A stretch of DNA of 64,000 nt from Ascaphus truei (taxonomy: Eukaryota > Chordata > Amphibia > Anura > Ascaphidae). Shown here one piece after another: positions 23,325-33,559 of the stretch (within the stretch, counting starts at the first letter, position 1; every line of letters starts with the position of its first letter). The stretch lies in the NCBI GenBank assembly GCA_036426205.1, contig CM071567.1:293815493-293879492 (forward strand). The letters are read 5' to 3'. Under the pieces are notes generated by a model, which was given only the letters and a program-made list of their open reading frames with translations, was not told where the DNA came from and made no database searches. The position numbers and the translations under genes are program-made.

Positions 23325-24199
23325 ATCAACTGCATTACCTGGTCTAAATTCCTACTTACCTCCTCAAGGAAACAAATAAGGTTAGTTTGGCAAGATCTAT
23401 CCTTCATAAATCCATGCTGACTATTACTAATAATTTTGTTTTCCTTTAGGTATTCCTGAATATTATCACGTATTAAACCTTCAAGTAGTTTCCCTACTAT
23501 TGAAGTCAGGCTTACAGGTCTGTAATTTCCCGGTTGTGATCTAGCTCCCTTTTTAAATATAGGCACCACATCTGCTTTACGCCAATCTTGTGGTACTGAG
23601 CCTGTGGAAATGGAGTCCTTGAATATTAAATATAATGGTTTTGCTATTACTGAGCTTAACTCCTTGAGAACTTTTGGATGTATGCCATCGGGGCCAGGTA
23701 CCTTATTTACTTTTATTTTTTCAAGTCGCATATGAACTTCTTCCTCAGTTAACCAATTGTTCATTAATATGGAGGTTGTGGCTTCCTCCTGCGGCACTAC
23801 TATTGAACTTGATTCTTCACTGGTAAACACAGAGGCAAAGAATTTGTTTAATAGCTCAGCTTTTTCCTTATCTCCAATAATCTGCCTGCCCATCTCAAAC
23901 TGAAAGGGTCCTATATTTTCTTTTCTCATTTTTTTGTTATTAAGGTACTTAAAGAACTTTTTAGGGTTGACCTTACTTTCTATTGCAATCCTTTTTTCAT
24001 TATCCATTTTTGCTAATTTGATTGCCCTTTTGCAATTTTTGTTACATTCCTTATAATTCTGATACGATGTCTCTGTCCCTTCTGACTTAAAGAATCTAAA
24101 CTTCCATCTCTTCTTGTCCATTTCCTCCCCTACCTGTTTATTTAGCCACATTGATTTTGACTTATTTCTTTTATACTTATTACCCAAGGGTATTATCAA
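23312..24199 (-). pseudogene. CR1 ORF2, linker and RT fingers (frameshifted)
   Basis: This is the N-terminal part of a CR1 reverse transcriptase. About 295 open codons cover the linker after the endonuclease (KRWKFRFFKSEGTE, ...KFFKYLNNKK) and the RT fingers: KVPGPDGIHPKVLKEL, DWRKADVVPIFKKG, NYRPVSLTSIVGKLLE and QHGFMKDRSCQTNL. These are the classic RT0-RT2 blocks of non-LTR elements. The frame is lost after SRNLDQ near 23341, and the continuation (AVDVVYVDFAKAF) is in another frame, which fits loss of a single G. The start is just the first ATG in the truncated element. Its own frame continues upstream to about 24375 through another shift (24196-24387 frame, NYQKTDYLGSTKTF). Confidence 0.9.
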
Positions 24200-24485
24200 G
24201 GCTGATAAGTGTGCTTTTCTAACAATGTTTTCCCTGCAAAAACATCATCCCATTGTATTACTACTAGATTAGACCTCAGTTTATTAAAATCTGCCTTTCC
24301 AAAGTTGAAGGTCTTTGTTGAACCCAAGTAATCTGTTTTTTGATAATTTATTTCAAATGAGACCATGTTGTTGGATAATGAAACCATTGTAAAGTGAGTC
24401 CCATGTTAATCACTAGCGGTGAGCATTGGATAACGCATTCCGGAGTCGAAAAATGGCCCTTCACAAACTTTTTCTCGCCACTGTA

Positions 24486-24760
24486 TGTAAACAAGAGCAA
24501 ACATACTGTATACGAAACGTAAGAGGGCCCTGCATGTGAGAGCTTATCTAGTTGACTGCTTACCTATAGCTGGAGGAAGTAGTGTTAGTGGGGAGGGAAA
24601 TATACAGTACAGCTAATTCTACCACATGGTTTAGGATCTCTTTACTAATTGTTCTGCAGCCTAAGGCAAGGGTGAGCCTTAAATAGAACACGCTGCCCAT
24701 ATTTATATTGCAATAAGGCTACATACACATTTAATAGATATTGGATATAGAAAACAGTGA
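24486..24760. other. no gene recognised
   Basis: Sequence flanking the right end of the Tc1 element; nothing identifiable. Confidence 0.35.
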
Positions 24761-24761
24761 T

Positions 24762-24935
24762 ACATTTAGACTGTAAGCTCTTCAGGGCAGGGACTCCGTT
24801 TCCTAATGATTATTTGCATGCCTGAAGCACTTATTCCAATTATGTTTCCTATTGTTTTGTCATTTGTATTGCAGCTGTAAAGCGCTTTATACCAGAATGG
24901 CTCTATACAAAGAGATATACATACATCACACTTTA
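24762..24935 (+). repeat. L2-type tail
   Basis: GACTGTAAGCTCTTCAGGGC then AGGGACTCCG, ending GTAAAGCGCTTTATA... with ATATACATACATCA. The copy at 62946-63095 has the same order. Conserved 3' region of L2-like elements. Confidence 0.5.
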
Positions 24936-24949
24936 TTAATTGTTAAACA

Positions 24950-25850
24950 TCTGTTCATCAAGTGGCTTGAATTTTACACAGATTGTTGTCCCACAGAAAA
25001 TAGAAGAAAGTCTCTAAATTGTAAGCTGGTGCACGTGGGGTTGAGGTAAAAAATAGATTTATACTTACATTTACAATAAGGTAAAAACTTTAGATATACA
25101 CACAGTTGGTTCAAGGTCAAAGGCAAGTTGTTGTGTCAAGAATATATCCTTGTCTAGGCACTGAACCTGCACTATGGACTTGCAATATCTTGTTGTCAAA
25201 ACAAGGGAAATGCAATGGCGTTGCCTCTTTATAGCACCAAACACATCCACTGATGTTCCCCTATAGGCTAATTTAGCACAGTGCACACTTGACTGCAGCT
25301 GATAGTCTGTTAGGCCAACGCTGTAGTTAATAGAAGTCTGATGATTAAAGATACTCTGGAGTTCACAAAACAATACAAAAGACCCTTCATGACAAAGTAC
25401 ATTATAATTGGCAAACGTGTTAAACATCAGAGGACTGGGGTCAGAGGCTATGATGACCAATCATAGGTTTCAGGGGGAAAAGGCAGAGGCTCATTTGTTG
25501 TTGCCCCATTACTTTGAAATAGTTTGCTTCATCACATCAATGAATCTTAGGCTTTGGCTCACTGCTTAGACAAGAGGAATGCGGAATGTTCTCTGACCTT
25601 GCGAAGGTCAAGACATGTTGGAAACAATGTTGTTTTATAACATTGTATATACGGTCATTTCTATTTTATCTTTATCTTGCTACCACATACATTCATATAT
25701 TTCAAGGATCAACCCTTTCTTCAGTTACATAGATGTTATACCAAAGTTTTACTTTCCGTAAGTTAATGTATGTTCCTGTTATTGTAGAATGTAGATAGTG
25801 TTACAGAAGAATGTGCATATCCTTCGATTATACTGTAGAGTTAGCGGTGT
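24950..25850. other. no gene recognised
   Basis: Near 25604-25640 CCTTGCGAAGGTC ... GGAAACAATGTTG vaguely resembles the hammerhead-like motif, but its stem II is not paired. Confidence 0.35.
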
Positions 25851-25854
25851 TACA

Positions 25855-26160
25855 GTTACATAGTTACATGATTACATAGTAGAGGAGGTAGAAAAAAGAC
25901 ACTATGTCCATCAAGTTCAACCTATGCTAAATTTAGATGACAGATATTTAACCTATATTTGTATTTACAATATTTTGATCCAGGGGAAGGCAAACAACCC
26001 CACCCCCACCTCCCTAACCCCCTGGTGACACATTATTAAATGCTGTCAAATAAGGGGAAAATGTAATTCCTTCCTGACTCCAAATAATCCCCTCTTAAAC
26101 GCCTGTTTTCTATTGTAAACAAATCTAATGTAGCTAGACTTTCTTCATAAATCAGATTTT
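25855..26160 (-). repeat. CR1 3' end fragment
   Basis: Begins with GTTACATA repeats and carries TCCATCAAGTTCAACCTATG and CTTCCTGACTCC, the CR1 3' UTR read on the plus strand. It then jumps to CCCCTCTTAAACGCC (C-terminal coding), so an internal deletion is present. Confidence 0.85.
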
Positions 26161-26271
26161 GCTAGTGTTCGGTTAGTTGGATTATGTGCCGTTCGAATAG
26201 ATAAAAAACCATTGTCGCTTTTTGAATATTTACTTATTAGATTTACAGACAGGTTAAGCTGTAATGTTATT

Positions 26272-26712
26272 TTCGGACGACAATATGAAATACACTGATG
26301 CTTTTCTTAACTGTCCAATGTGGTCTCTGTGAGCCAGGTCAATCTATAAATGCAAATTGTGTAAGGAGATGCAAAGTAAATGAGTGCGTCAGTATTAAAT
26401 ACCTTTTAGATTTGGACTAACAATTGATATTTTAAGACAACGTTTTGCGAGTTCTCCTCTCTTCCTCAGGACTACCAATACTCATTTTGTAAACCAGTAC
26501 TGCTCACCAGATGGAGAGAGAGAACTCTTGAAACCTTGTTCTAAAGTAAACTATCAATTGTTAGTTCAAATCAAAAAGGTATCACCTAGTCTTGAAGTTC
26601 TCATTTATTTTGCACGTCATTATACCATTTGTATTTATAGACTGACCTGGCACACAGAGACCCCATGGGCAGTTCTGGAAAGAATCAGTGTATTTCATAT
26701 TGTCGGATGAGA
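26272..26712. mobile_element. 440-bp inverted repeat containing paired hammerhead-like motifs
   Basis: Outer arms AATATGAAATACACTGATGC (26284) and AGAATCAGTGTATTTCATATT (about 26682-26702) are inverted. Inner arms CTAACAATTGATA / TATCAATTGTTAG are also inverted. Centre about 26492. Each arm carries a GAGAACTC...AAACSTTGT motif in opposite orientation. It looks like two head-to-head copies of one repeat, as reported for inverted terminal copies of Penelope-like elements. Confidence 0.65.
26437..26475 (-). ncRNA. variant hammerhead-like motif, degenerate
   Basis: Minus strand reads TCCTGAGGAAGAG, GAGAACTC, GCAAAACGTTGTC. It resembles the 43.77-kb variant (CTGAAGAAGAG...CTCTCGAAAGCTTGTC), with GAAA changed to AAAA. 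Probably inactive. Confidence 0.35.
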
Positions 26713-26965
26713 ATAACAATAACAAAAAGCAACAATATTATTTATCTATTCAAAAGGTACATAATCCAATCACAGGAGGCTGTAATACTAAGAATATGCA
26801 ATACACTCGACTACTTGTGCCAAACAATTAAAGATTCACAAGGTAGTGCTTAGTTAAAGCCACATATCAAGCTTATCCTTCCACCACCCCAATAGGTACT
26901 GTATCAAGCTGGGTGTGTCTGGAGCTGAATTGTGTTAATTTCAGTTCTGAAACTCCCTACCTCAA

Positions 26966-27107
26966 GATATTTACCTCCAAAAGGTACTGCCAGTAGCATC
27001 ATGATTCTTATTGGCTTCTATTGGCTCCTGTGCTGCAAGAGATTTAAACCACCCTATTATTCACCCAGCTAGGGATGCTACTGGCAGCACATTTGGAGGT
27101 AAGTATC
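26966..27107. mobile_element. small foldback MITE
   Basis: 26966-27000 (GATATTTACCTCC ... GGTACTGCCAGTAGCATC) and 27074-27107 (GATGCTACTGGCAGCA ... GGAGGTAAGTATC) are inverted with few mismatches, giving ~34-bp arms and a 73-bp loop. No flanking duplication assigned. Confidence 0.6.
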
Positions 27108-27208
27108 TCCAGAAGCTGGGGGTCCCCAGGGCAGAAATGAACACGGGTTATCTCCAGAGACCACCATACATATTAACCATAGCGGGACAGCAACTTTATA
27201 CATATTTG

Positions 27209-27364
27209 CAGTGTTCGACAAACCTATACATTTGCACGCCTCGGGCGAGTGGATTTAACATCGTGGCGAGCTCCTATTGGCCCAAGCAGCACACGTGTGG
27301 TACTAGGTGGTGAGTAGATTTTTTTGTTCGGCGAGTAGATTTTTTGGTGATTTGTCGACCACTG
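27209..27364. mobile_element. 156-bp hAT MITE
   Basis: Left end CAGTGTTCGACAAA, right end TTTGTCGACCACTG, inverted. Both flanks are CATATTTG (27201-27208 and 27365-27372), a perfect 8-bp target duplication. No coding capacity. Confidence 0.92.
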
Positions 27365-27372
27365 CATATTTG

Positions 27373-27640
27373 TAAATGATCAAGTATGAAGAAAACGGTC
27401 ATATGTAGGTAGTTCTCAAAAAAAGGGAGTAGAAATGGTACCTCCCCCATAACCTGACAATGAAATAGGAATTTAAAGGGGGCAGTCCCTCCCAGCACCC
27501 TAATAAACCAATTACATTATTAATAAACAGAATATAGGTAATTGACACATGAGTCAGACAGTATTTTAAAGCCTCCACAATAACACAATGCTTCTGGGTG
27601 TTTTTTTATTATATTTACCTAATGTCTATCTCTTGTATAT
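27373..27640. other. no gene recognised
   Basis: Nothing identifiable. Confidence 0.3.
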
Positions 27641-27644
27641 TCAA

Positions 27645-28290
27645 GCAAATTATTAAGGGGTTAACGACCTTACTGGGTTAACTGTGTAGGCTCACACCAT
27701 GTGATACAGGATAACTATGCAGAAGGGATTTCCATTCCATTGTATGTCTTGTTACCCGTGATGTCACTATAGGGAGTATAGAGGGTATAAACAGTATAGC
27801 TCCACTCAGAGTTCTGATTGGGAGTCCTCACTGTAAGTCCTGTAAATAGGTTTGTGTATAGCTAAGTGTATTAAGATGTGTCCTGTCACCGATTTGTTGT
27901 TTTCAGTTAGGAACTTGCCCATTACATAAGTGCCAGTAGTAAAGGCCCTCAATTGTTCTCACTATTGAAAGGGAGGAAGCATGCCCTTGGTAAGGAGTTC
28001 TCTGCATAGTTACTGATCCCATGCAAGAGACTGCCAATGTGTCCTTTACTACAGTATGGGTAACAAGTTTAAGTCCTTCCCCAGCGCAGGACTGAGGGCT
28101 ACCAGGGGATGAAGTCCAGAATGATATTATTTGCCACAAGTCTGTCATGTAACCAGTATGTCAATGTCTGTGAAGCATTATTGACGGTCTCCAATAAAGC
28201 ACCTTTTTGTTTACAACAGTTCCAGGTGCCCATCCTTGTTATATTCAAGCATCCGCGCCCAGCCTGCACCTACCAAGCACCCTGCATATA
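27645..28290 (+). mobile_element. LTR-like sequence with possible primer-binding site
   Basis: It parallels 45770-47170: a GGTTAAC phrase, TGATGTCAC, GGGTATA, an AATAAAG signal (near 28193), then GTTCCAGGTGCCCAT, the equivalent of GTTCCTGGCGCCCAA at 47.1 kb, and a CGCCCAGC...CCTGCACCT block. The order fits LTR, poly(A) site and start of the internal region. Confidence 0.45.
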
Positions 28291-28621
28291 TGTGTCTGCA
28301 TTATGATGCCAAGTTACTGTATACACATTTTTTGAATCCCTAACGCTTCTTTCTCTTGCACAATATGGGAGAATGCCGAATCAAAACTGTGATATGGTTA
28401 AGCTCCTGGAAAGGGCGTCTAGACACAGAGCGCTCTTTATTTTTCTCATTTCATGTAAAGTATTTTTTTTTTTTAAATTAATTATAACAACAAAAATTAA
28501 GTGGTGGGGTTACAGAAAAGAAATAGAATGGAAAAAAAAAATTAGGGCACCGAGTATGATCCTAAACTTTTTAATAAAATGTCTTCAATTTGATGCAAAT
28601 TACATTTTACAGCAAGTCATA

Positions 28622-29609
28622 AATGAAGATTTTTCACATGCAGATATGTATGTAGCCAAGTCCCTTGGGCTACTAATTCCCTGGCCCCGCTAACACTGTA
28701 AGTCCCAGTAAAGAGTGGGCAGTGTTAGGAGTAGATCATGCAGGGCCTGTTATACTGTTGTGTGTGTGTTAGCAATAAAGTTCAGGAATAGCCTGTTATT
28801 GTAAGAGGGGCCTATGAGTATAGGAGGCTGGCTTACAAGCCACTCCCCTGGGAAGGAGGGGGTTTCCTCTAGAGGTTTGAGTGTAACCATTAGGATGAGT
28901 CCCCGCTGGTGCTGAGCGCGCTCATGCTTGGAGAGCTCTCCAAGCATGAGTGCCGGGTGTCCTGCATGTACGCGCGTGCGGGAGGGGGGGGGGAGAAAGG
29001 GTTTTGCGGGTAGTTGAGCACACGGGAAAGTATATATTTGTTGTTTACTTAAGCGCCAAGCGCAGGTGAGCGTGGACAGCGTGAGCGGGGACTTACATAT
29101 AGCTATATATGTAAGTAACCGCCGCAAGTGCCGCCCGCTCAGTGCTAGCGGGGACGCAGCCTAAGTTCTGGGCTGCCCTCCATGCTATGAGGATGCAGCA
29201 GTAAGTCTCTCCTGAAAAGGAGTAGGCTGAGGCCTTGCCCTGTTAGCGGGTAAGGTGTGCTTAGGAGGGGTGCTCTGGGACTCAAGCCCTGGGTACTTGC
29301 CTCCAGGGAAATTACCTGTACTGTATCCTGATGTGTCAATAAACCCCAGATATACCCAAATCATGATGTACTACTTGAAATGACCACCCAAAGAAGAAGT
29401 GCTCCTGAGGTCCATCCTGGCCGCTCCAGGATCCTCTGGGGTTGGAGGAGCTGCCACTGATGAGGAACCACCCGTAAGCCTGTCCTGATGTACCCCCATA
29501 TCACCGCGGAGATCTCCGGCCTCCTGTTTACCAGCCAGGTATGCACCAGCACCAGATTACACCGGTAGCTACCCAATCTCACATAGGAAGGGGGAAAAGG
29601 TGCTACATG
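28622..29609 (-). mobile_element. LTR-like sequences, minus strand, split by a MITE
   Basis: 28622-28810 matches the plus strand of 39630-39810 in opposite orientation (CAATAACAGGCTATTCCTGA type ends, TAACAGGCCCT, CCCACTC.TTACTGGGACTT). 29385-29609 read on the minus strand starts TGTAGCACCTTTTCCC and shares GGTAAACAGGAGG and CTCCGCGGTG with 20219 onward. Two LTR families may be joined here. Confidence 0.45.
28893..29161. mobile_element. Harbinger-like MITE
   Basis: Left GGATGAGTCCCCGCT, right AGCGGGGACGCAGCC, inverted with two mismatches. Flanks are TTA and TAA. It contains a CATGCTTGGAGAGC/GCTCTCCAAGCATG palindrome (28923-28950). Confidence 0.6.
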
Positions 29610-29915
29610 TAAAAGGTGTCATTCAATAAAATGTTAAAGTGCCGCAATGGAACTACAGCTCAAAAACTCCTATTCAAGTCAGAGGTAGTTTTCATGAGCC
29701 ATGTGCTAGTGCCTGATCAACACTATTACCTTGATAAATAACCTCCCTGCCAGGAGCAGACTTTTATAAACTCTTACTATATACTGGGTGCTGGGTTATT
29801 GCTCTCTAACACCTCAAATAATTGCCCCCAAAACTGCAAGCTTAAGCACATGGGCAAAGGAGAACGATAGGTGATAAACAGATGGTTAAAGACGCAAAGT
29901 AAAAATACCTCTGGA
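29610..29915. other. no gene recognised
   Basis: Nothing identifiable. Confidence 0.3.
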
Positions 29916-29920
29916 AACCT

Positions 29921-31085
29921 ATGTGACACGGTCCCCCTGGTTCCCCCTTCATCCCCTTACCTTCGGCTGTGGTCGGCAGCGGGGGATGGGGAGAGTGCGG
30001 CGAGGTCTGTGGGCAGTTGGAGCGGCGACCGAGTTGCCGGCATGTCCCATAGCAGGGCGCCACCATTTTGTTAATCTTCGCGCATGTGCAGTGTAGTCGC
30101 GCATGCGCAGAGAATCCCCTAGTCCGGCGGGCATGTTGGGGTTGGCACCAGTGCGAGACACTTCGCGCATGCGCAGCAGGACCCCCAGAGCAGCGGCCAA
30201 TAGTGGAAAGGCTCAAGACAGGGACTACATGTCCCATGAGCCTCAGGAACGGACGTCACATGCTGCGGCTTAGTCAATAGGGCGGCTGCATTTGTATTTA
30301 AGTCAGTTATACAGTTGGGCAGTTAGTGAGTGAGTGAGTCAGTGGTAGCTGGGACAGCAGAAGGGTAGGGTGTGTGTGTGTGTGTGTGTGTAGGGAGTCA
30401 GTGACCCACTGCACAAGGCCAGAGACTTCCTTAGGCCCCAGCTAGGTCAATACTCCCCTCAGCTTGTGGTTGCTGCAGGAACAGGACCATAGATAGGGAC
30501 ACTGCCCTGTAGTACCAGAGTGAGGGACATCGTCAGGACGCGGCTGCATTCTGATCTCAGGTGATCTGACCCAGACAGCTGCAACAAAGAACAATCTCAT
30601 ACGGTGGTAGAATCCATGCGGGACCCACCCCACGAAGAGGTAGAGGCTTCGTGGTTGCTGTCACTGGATCCGTGGATCCCATCAGCATCACTGCGCGCCC
30701 GGGTGTGGACACACCCGACAGGTACCAAAATAAGTGCACCAACCATACACGGGCTAGTGGGGGCAGCGCTGTCTCACACACTTGGGTTTGTGATTGATCC
30801 GGTGGACACTGGGACGGTCCGGTGCCTGGAACACCTTAGTTCATTGGGGTAAACTCCACTGGGGTGTGGACATGGGTCCTACGAGTGGGTATCACCTTTA
30901 TTATTGGTTCTCTGATATGTCCAGTAAACTGCTAATGTTTTACCCGTGTGTATTCTTTATTGTCCTGTAACGGGGGTCATTCCACATAGTAGAATTCCAT
31001 TATAGGTGGAGGCGCTACCGAGAATCAACTTGGGTACACCCTAGGTTCCCAGCAGCGGAGGCTAAGGTTTCCTGTGAGCCACAGG
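29921..31085 (+). mobile_element. LTR-like sequence and following internal start
   Basis: Starts TGTGACACGGTCCCCC. Contains ATTTGTATTTAAG, a (TG)n at 30369-30391, and CCTTTATTATTGG. GGTGGAGGCGCTACCGAG (31007) and CAGCGGAGGCTAAGG match 11.27 kb, as expected just downstream of an LTR. No gag/pol follows. Confidence 0.4.
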
Positions 31086-31116
31086 TATTTCATTGCATCA
31101 CACATAACGTAGCCAC

Positions 31117-31854
31117 TGTCAGGAGCACACAGTCCATGCCCGCACCTCCCTTCCTGCCGGTGCCAGCGTCCCGTCATGGCGGCTCGCGCGGCCGCTCCTC
31201 CGTCGGGCTGCGTCCCATCAGCGCGCTGTCTCCACCTTCCGGGAGCACGCGGCAGGTCCCATCCTCGTGTGCACCTCGGCAGGTCACGCTCCAACCTCGG
31301 GTGCACGCGCATGCACAATTTAAAGGGACCAGCACCTGCAATAATGCCTGGACTCACTTCAGATGGGATACACCTGAGCTTCACTCTGCCTCAGCCTATC
31401 ACAGGTCTACCTATGTCTGAGGTCTCCTCCCTTCTCTCCCTGATTGGTACTCCTCTGTATATTAATCTCATTCACCCTTTGGTCGTTGCTAAGCATAGAC
31501 CTTCTATGCACCGTGCTCACTTGCAGCCTGAGTTCCTGTTCTCGTTATCTCGTTTACCTGTTGTGACCCTGCTTGTACCTAACCTGTCTCTTCTTATATC
31601 CCTTAACCTTGGCTTGGCTAAACGAACTTCTACGCTCTCCTATCCTCGACTACGGCTTACGGATCTCAACTACTCTACGTTCTCTAATCCCGGACCATAG
31701 GCAAGTACCTGTACACTCTCCACGCTCCTATCCTGACCCTGCTACGTTCACGACTCTGCAATCCAGACCCACCCCCGTGGCCTGGGCGGTGGTTATATAT
31801 ATTCCCCACCTCGGCCCCGCGGTTCAGTCTAGGTTGCAGTGAGCAACCGTGACA
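31117..31854. mobile_element. solo LTR
   Basis: Begins TGTCAGGAGCAC and ends CAACCGTGACA, so it has TG...CA boundaries with short inverted tips (TGTCA/TGACA). GCCAC lies immediately on both sides (31112-31116 and 31855-31859), a perfect 5-bp target duplication. Length 738 bp. The 174-codon frame inside is chance. Flanking duplication with no internal region means LTR-LTR recombination removed the body. Confidence 0.9.
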
Positions 31855-31859
31855 GCCAC

Positions 31860-32108
31860 ACATCTCCCAGGGGGTGAGGGGGGGGAGGGGGGAAATTGCA
31901 TTACACCTACATTTGGCAGTAGCAAAAAAAGGCAATGGCAATGCCCTGATACACAGCCCATAATATAGTTTTCTCCTTTTAACCAGTTTTGCAGTGTTTG
32001 GTTGTTCCTCAATGTTTTTGGAATTGGTATTTGCATTTTGAGATGATTTACTGCGGTTTGGATTCTTTTGCCAAATATTTGGTTATTACAGAGCACGCTC
32101 TGGTTATG
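31860..32108. other. no gene recognised
   Basis: G-rich start, then plain sequence. Confidence 0.3.
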
Positions 32109-32116
32109 TCTTACAT

Positions 32117-32418
32117 CAGGGGGGCGCCCCTCCCCTGCCATCTTACCTGCTCTCTGGCATTTCTTCACCTCTGTGATGTGGCGGCGTCATGTGACGTTGC
32201 ATTGTCATGGCGACACATCGTCCCTATCAGAAGATGGAGGAGAAACAGGAGAAAAGGTAAGAGCCAGTTACCGAGGCCCTGCGCTCTCCACTGGCAATCA
32301 ATTTAAATGTTTTATGGAAGAGCGCAGGGCCTCTGTAAGCACGGGCTCGGTTCTGCACCCTCCTTAGAAAATGTCACGCCCCCCTAGATGGGCGCACCCT
32401 CCAGTTTGTGCACCCCTA
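32117..32418. mobile_element. hAT-like MITE
   Basis: Left CAGGGGGGCGCCCC, right GTTTGTGCACCCCTA, roughly inverted. Flanks TCTTACAT (32109-32116) and TCTTAGAT (32419-32426) are an 8-bp duplication with one mismatch. Interior has TGACGTTGCATTGTCATGG, akin to 10.0 and 50.5 kb. Confidence 0.55.
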
Positions 32419-32426
32419 TCTTAGAT

Positions 32427-33480
32427 ATTAGAATGTAGGTTTCATGAGAATATTTTTTAATTTTCTCTCGTTTGTGCTGCAGTGTGAGACAAGGCACAGA
32501 TGGTTACACAATCATGTCTCTTCCTCAAAAATCTGAGATTACAGTTTTAAATTAGCATTTGGGGAGATCAGTGATGTACACATACTCCTATTTTTAGATT
32601 TATTTGGGGGAAATTACCATCTTATTTACATCAAAGAGGAGCTGCAAGAAAAAAAAAGAAGCAACTTTTTCACGCTCTACGTTTCAGGATTTGAGGCATA
32701 GGGCCAGAACCACAGAGGTCATTAACTCAGGGCTTATAAAGTACCAGTATCTAAATCCTTTAACTGCAGGTCTTTTGCTTGAGAGGCATATCCACAAAGC
32801 TAATTATATGCAAAAATGGCCGTTGTATATGTCATTAGCATAGGTTTAACGCCATGTACAGTTAGCACAACCTTAGTTTCAAATAACATGGTGTTAAGCA
32901 TAACGAGAGAGAGAGTCTATTTTTGTATAGTACCAAGTGACTATCTCCATATTTTAGGTTCTGAATGGAAGAAACGCCACACTTAGCTATGACCTAACTA
33001 ACGTCAGGTTAAATCAGTGCATTAAGTATAATGGACCTTTGTGGATGTACGTTGTTTGGGGTAATGCCTCTGTTGCATTTCATTAGCACGAACGTCAATT
33101 ATACTTAATGCAATGCCATTTCCAGAGCGAAAACATCATAACATAACGTTATTGAGCATTCAAGATGCAGGATAAGGCATGATGGGACTGACATCTGTTA
33201 TCTGCTATAAGGAGCAAGAAGTTGTACTACACTCTGATTCCACATTAGACCAGGTACTATGCAGGGTACGCTTTTTAGCATACCCACCTCAGACCGTGCA
33301 TGTTTTCTATCTGATCATATAGCTTTTGTACATTTGTTTTTGTTTAATAGTGTAACACATATAAGTATAATGATTGACATGCCCTCCGGCCAATGATTAT
33401 GAACAAAGGAAATATAATGGTGGTCATCTCAGATCAGGAAGCGGACCCGCATGGCTGAGGTAGAGGTATATATTTACCGG
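32427..33480. repeat. mostly unrecognised; includes repeat shared with 45640-45770
   Basis: 32970-33115 (ACTTAGCTATGACCTAACTA, GTCAGGTTAAATC, ATTAGCACGAA) resembles 45640-45770 in the same order. No gene is visible. Confidence 0.45.
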
Positions 33481-33559
33481 CCAGAGCCAAGGGACAGAGT
33501 CCTGTTAGAGTCAACGTAGACGGGGGTCACAGGTAGGGGTCAAGGTAGGCGGCAAAGAT

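Larger units (their letters stand above)
22009..24375 (-). mobile_element. CR1 LINE, 5'-truncated
   Basis: Minus-strand CR1. The 3' end is at 22009-22033 and consists of GTTACATA 8-mers, the terminal repeat of this clade, with the 3' UTR above it (about 22030-22235). Coding sequence then runs to about 24375, where it starts just after the endonuclease domain (SNNMVSFEI, matching the DHxxVSFE-type region after the EN domain). The endonuclease and ORF1 are lost by 5' truncation. Reading frames are otherwise long, so the insertion is young. It is nested in Tigger-like and Tc1 sequence. Confidence 0.9.
21020..24483 (+). mobile_element. Tc1/mariner element, split by later insertions
   Basis: Left end CAGTGGTAAGAAAAAGTTTG at 21020 and right end CAAACTTTTTCTCGCCACTG ending at 24483 are inverted repeats, with TA on both sides (21018-21019 and 24484-24485), the Tc1/mariner signature. 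Left segment 21020-21628 includes a decayed transposase start: GAGGACCTCCGAAAAGCAGT reads EDLRKAVIDAHQSKRVTNQF, then a stop. The transposase body is missing. The interior is replaced by a hammerhead-like fragment (21629), a Tigger-like fragment (21964) and CR1 (22009-24375). Confidence 0.85.

Noticed and set aside
25600..25645. Another possible hammerhead-like copy (CTTGCGAAGGTC ... GGAAACAATG)
   Set aside because: Stem II does not pair and core position 6 is not A; too degraded to support.
31176..31700. 174-codon plus-strand frame
   Set aside because: Lies wholly inside the solo LTR with no recognisable domain; chance frame in C-rich sequence.
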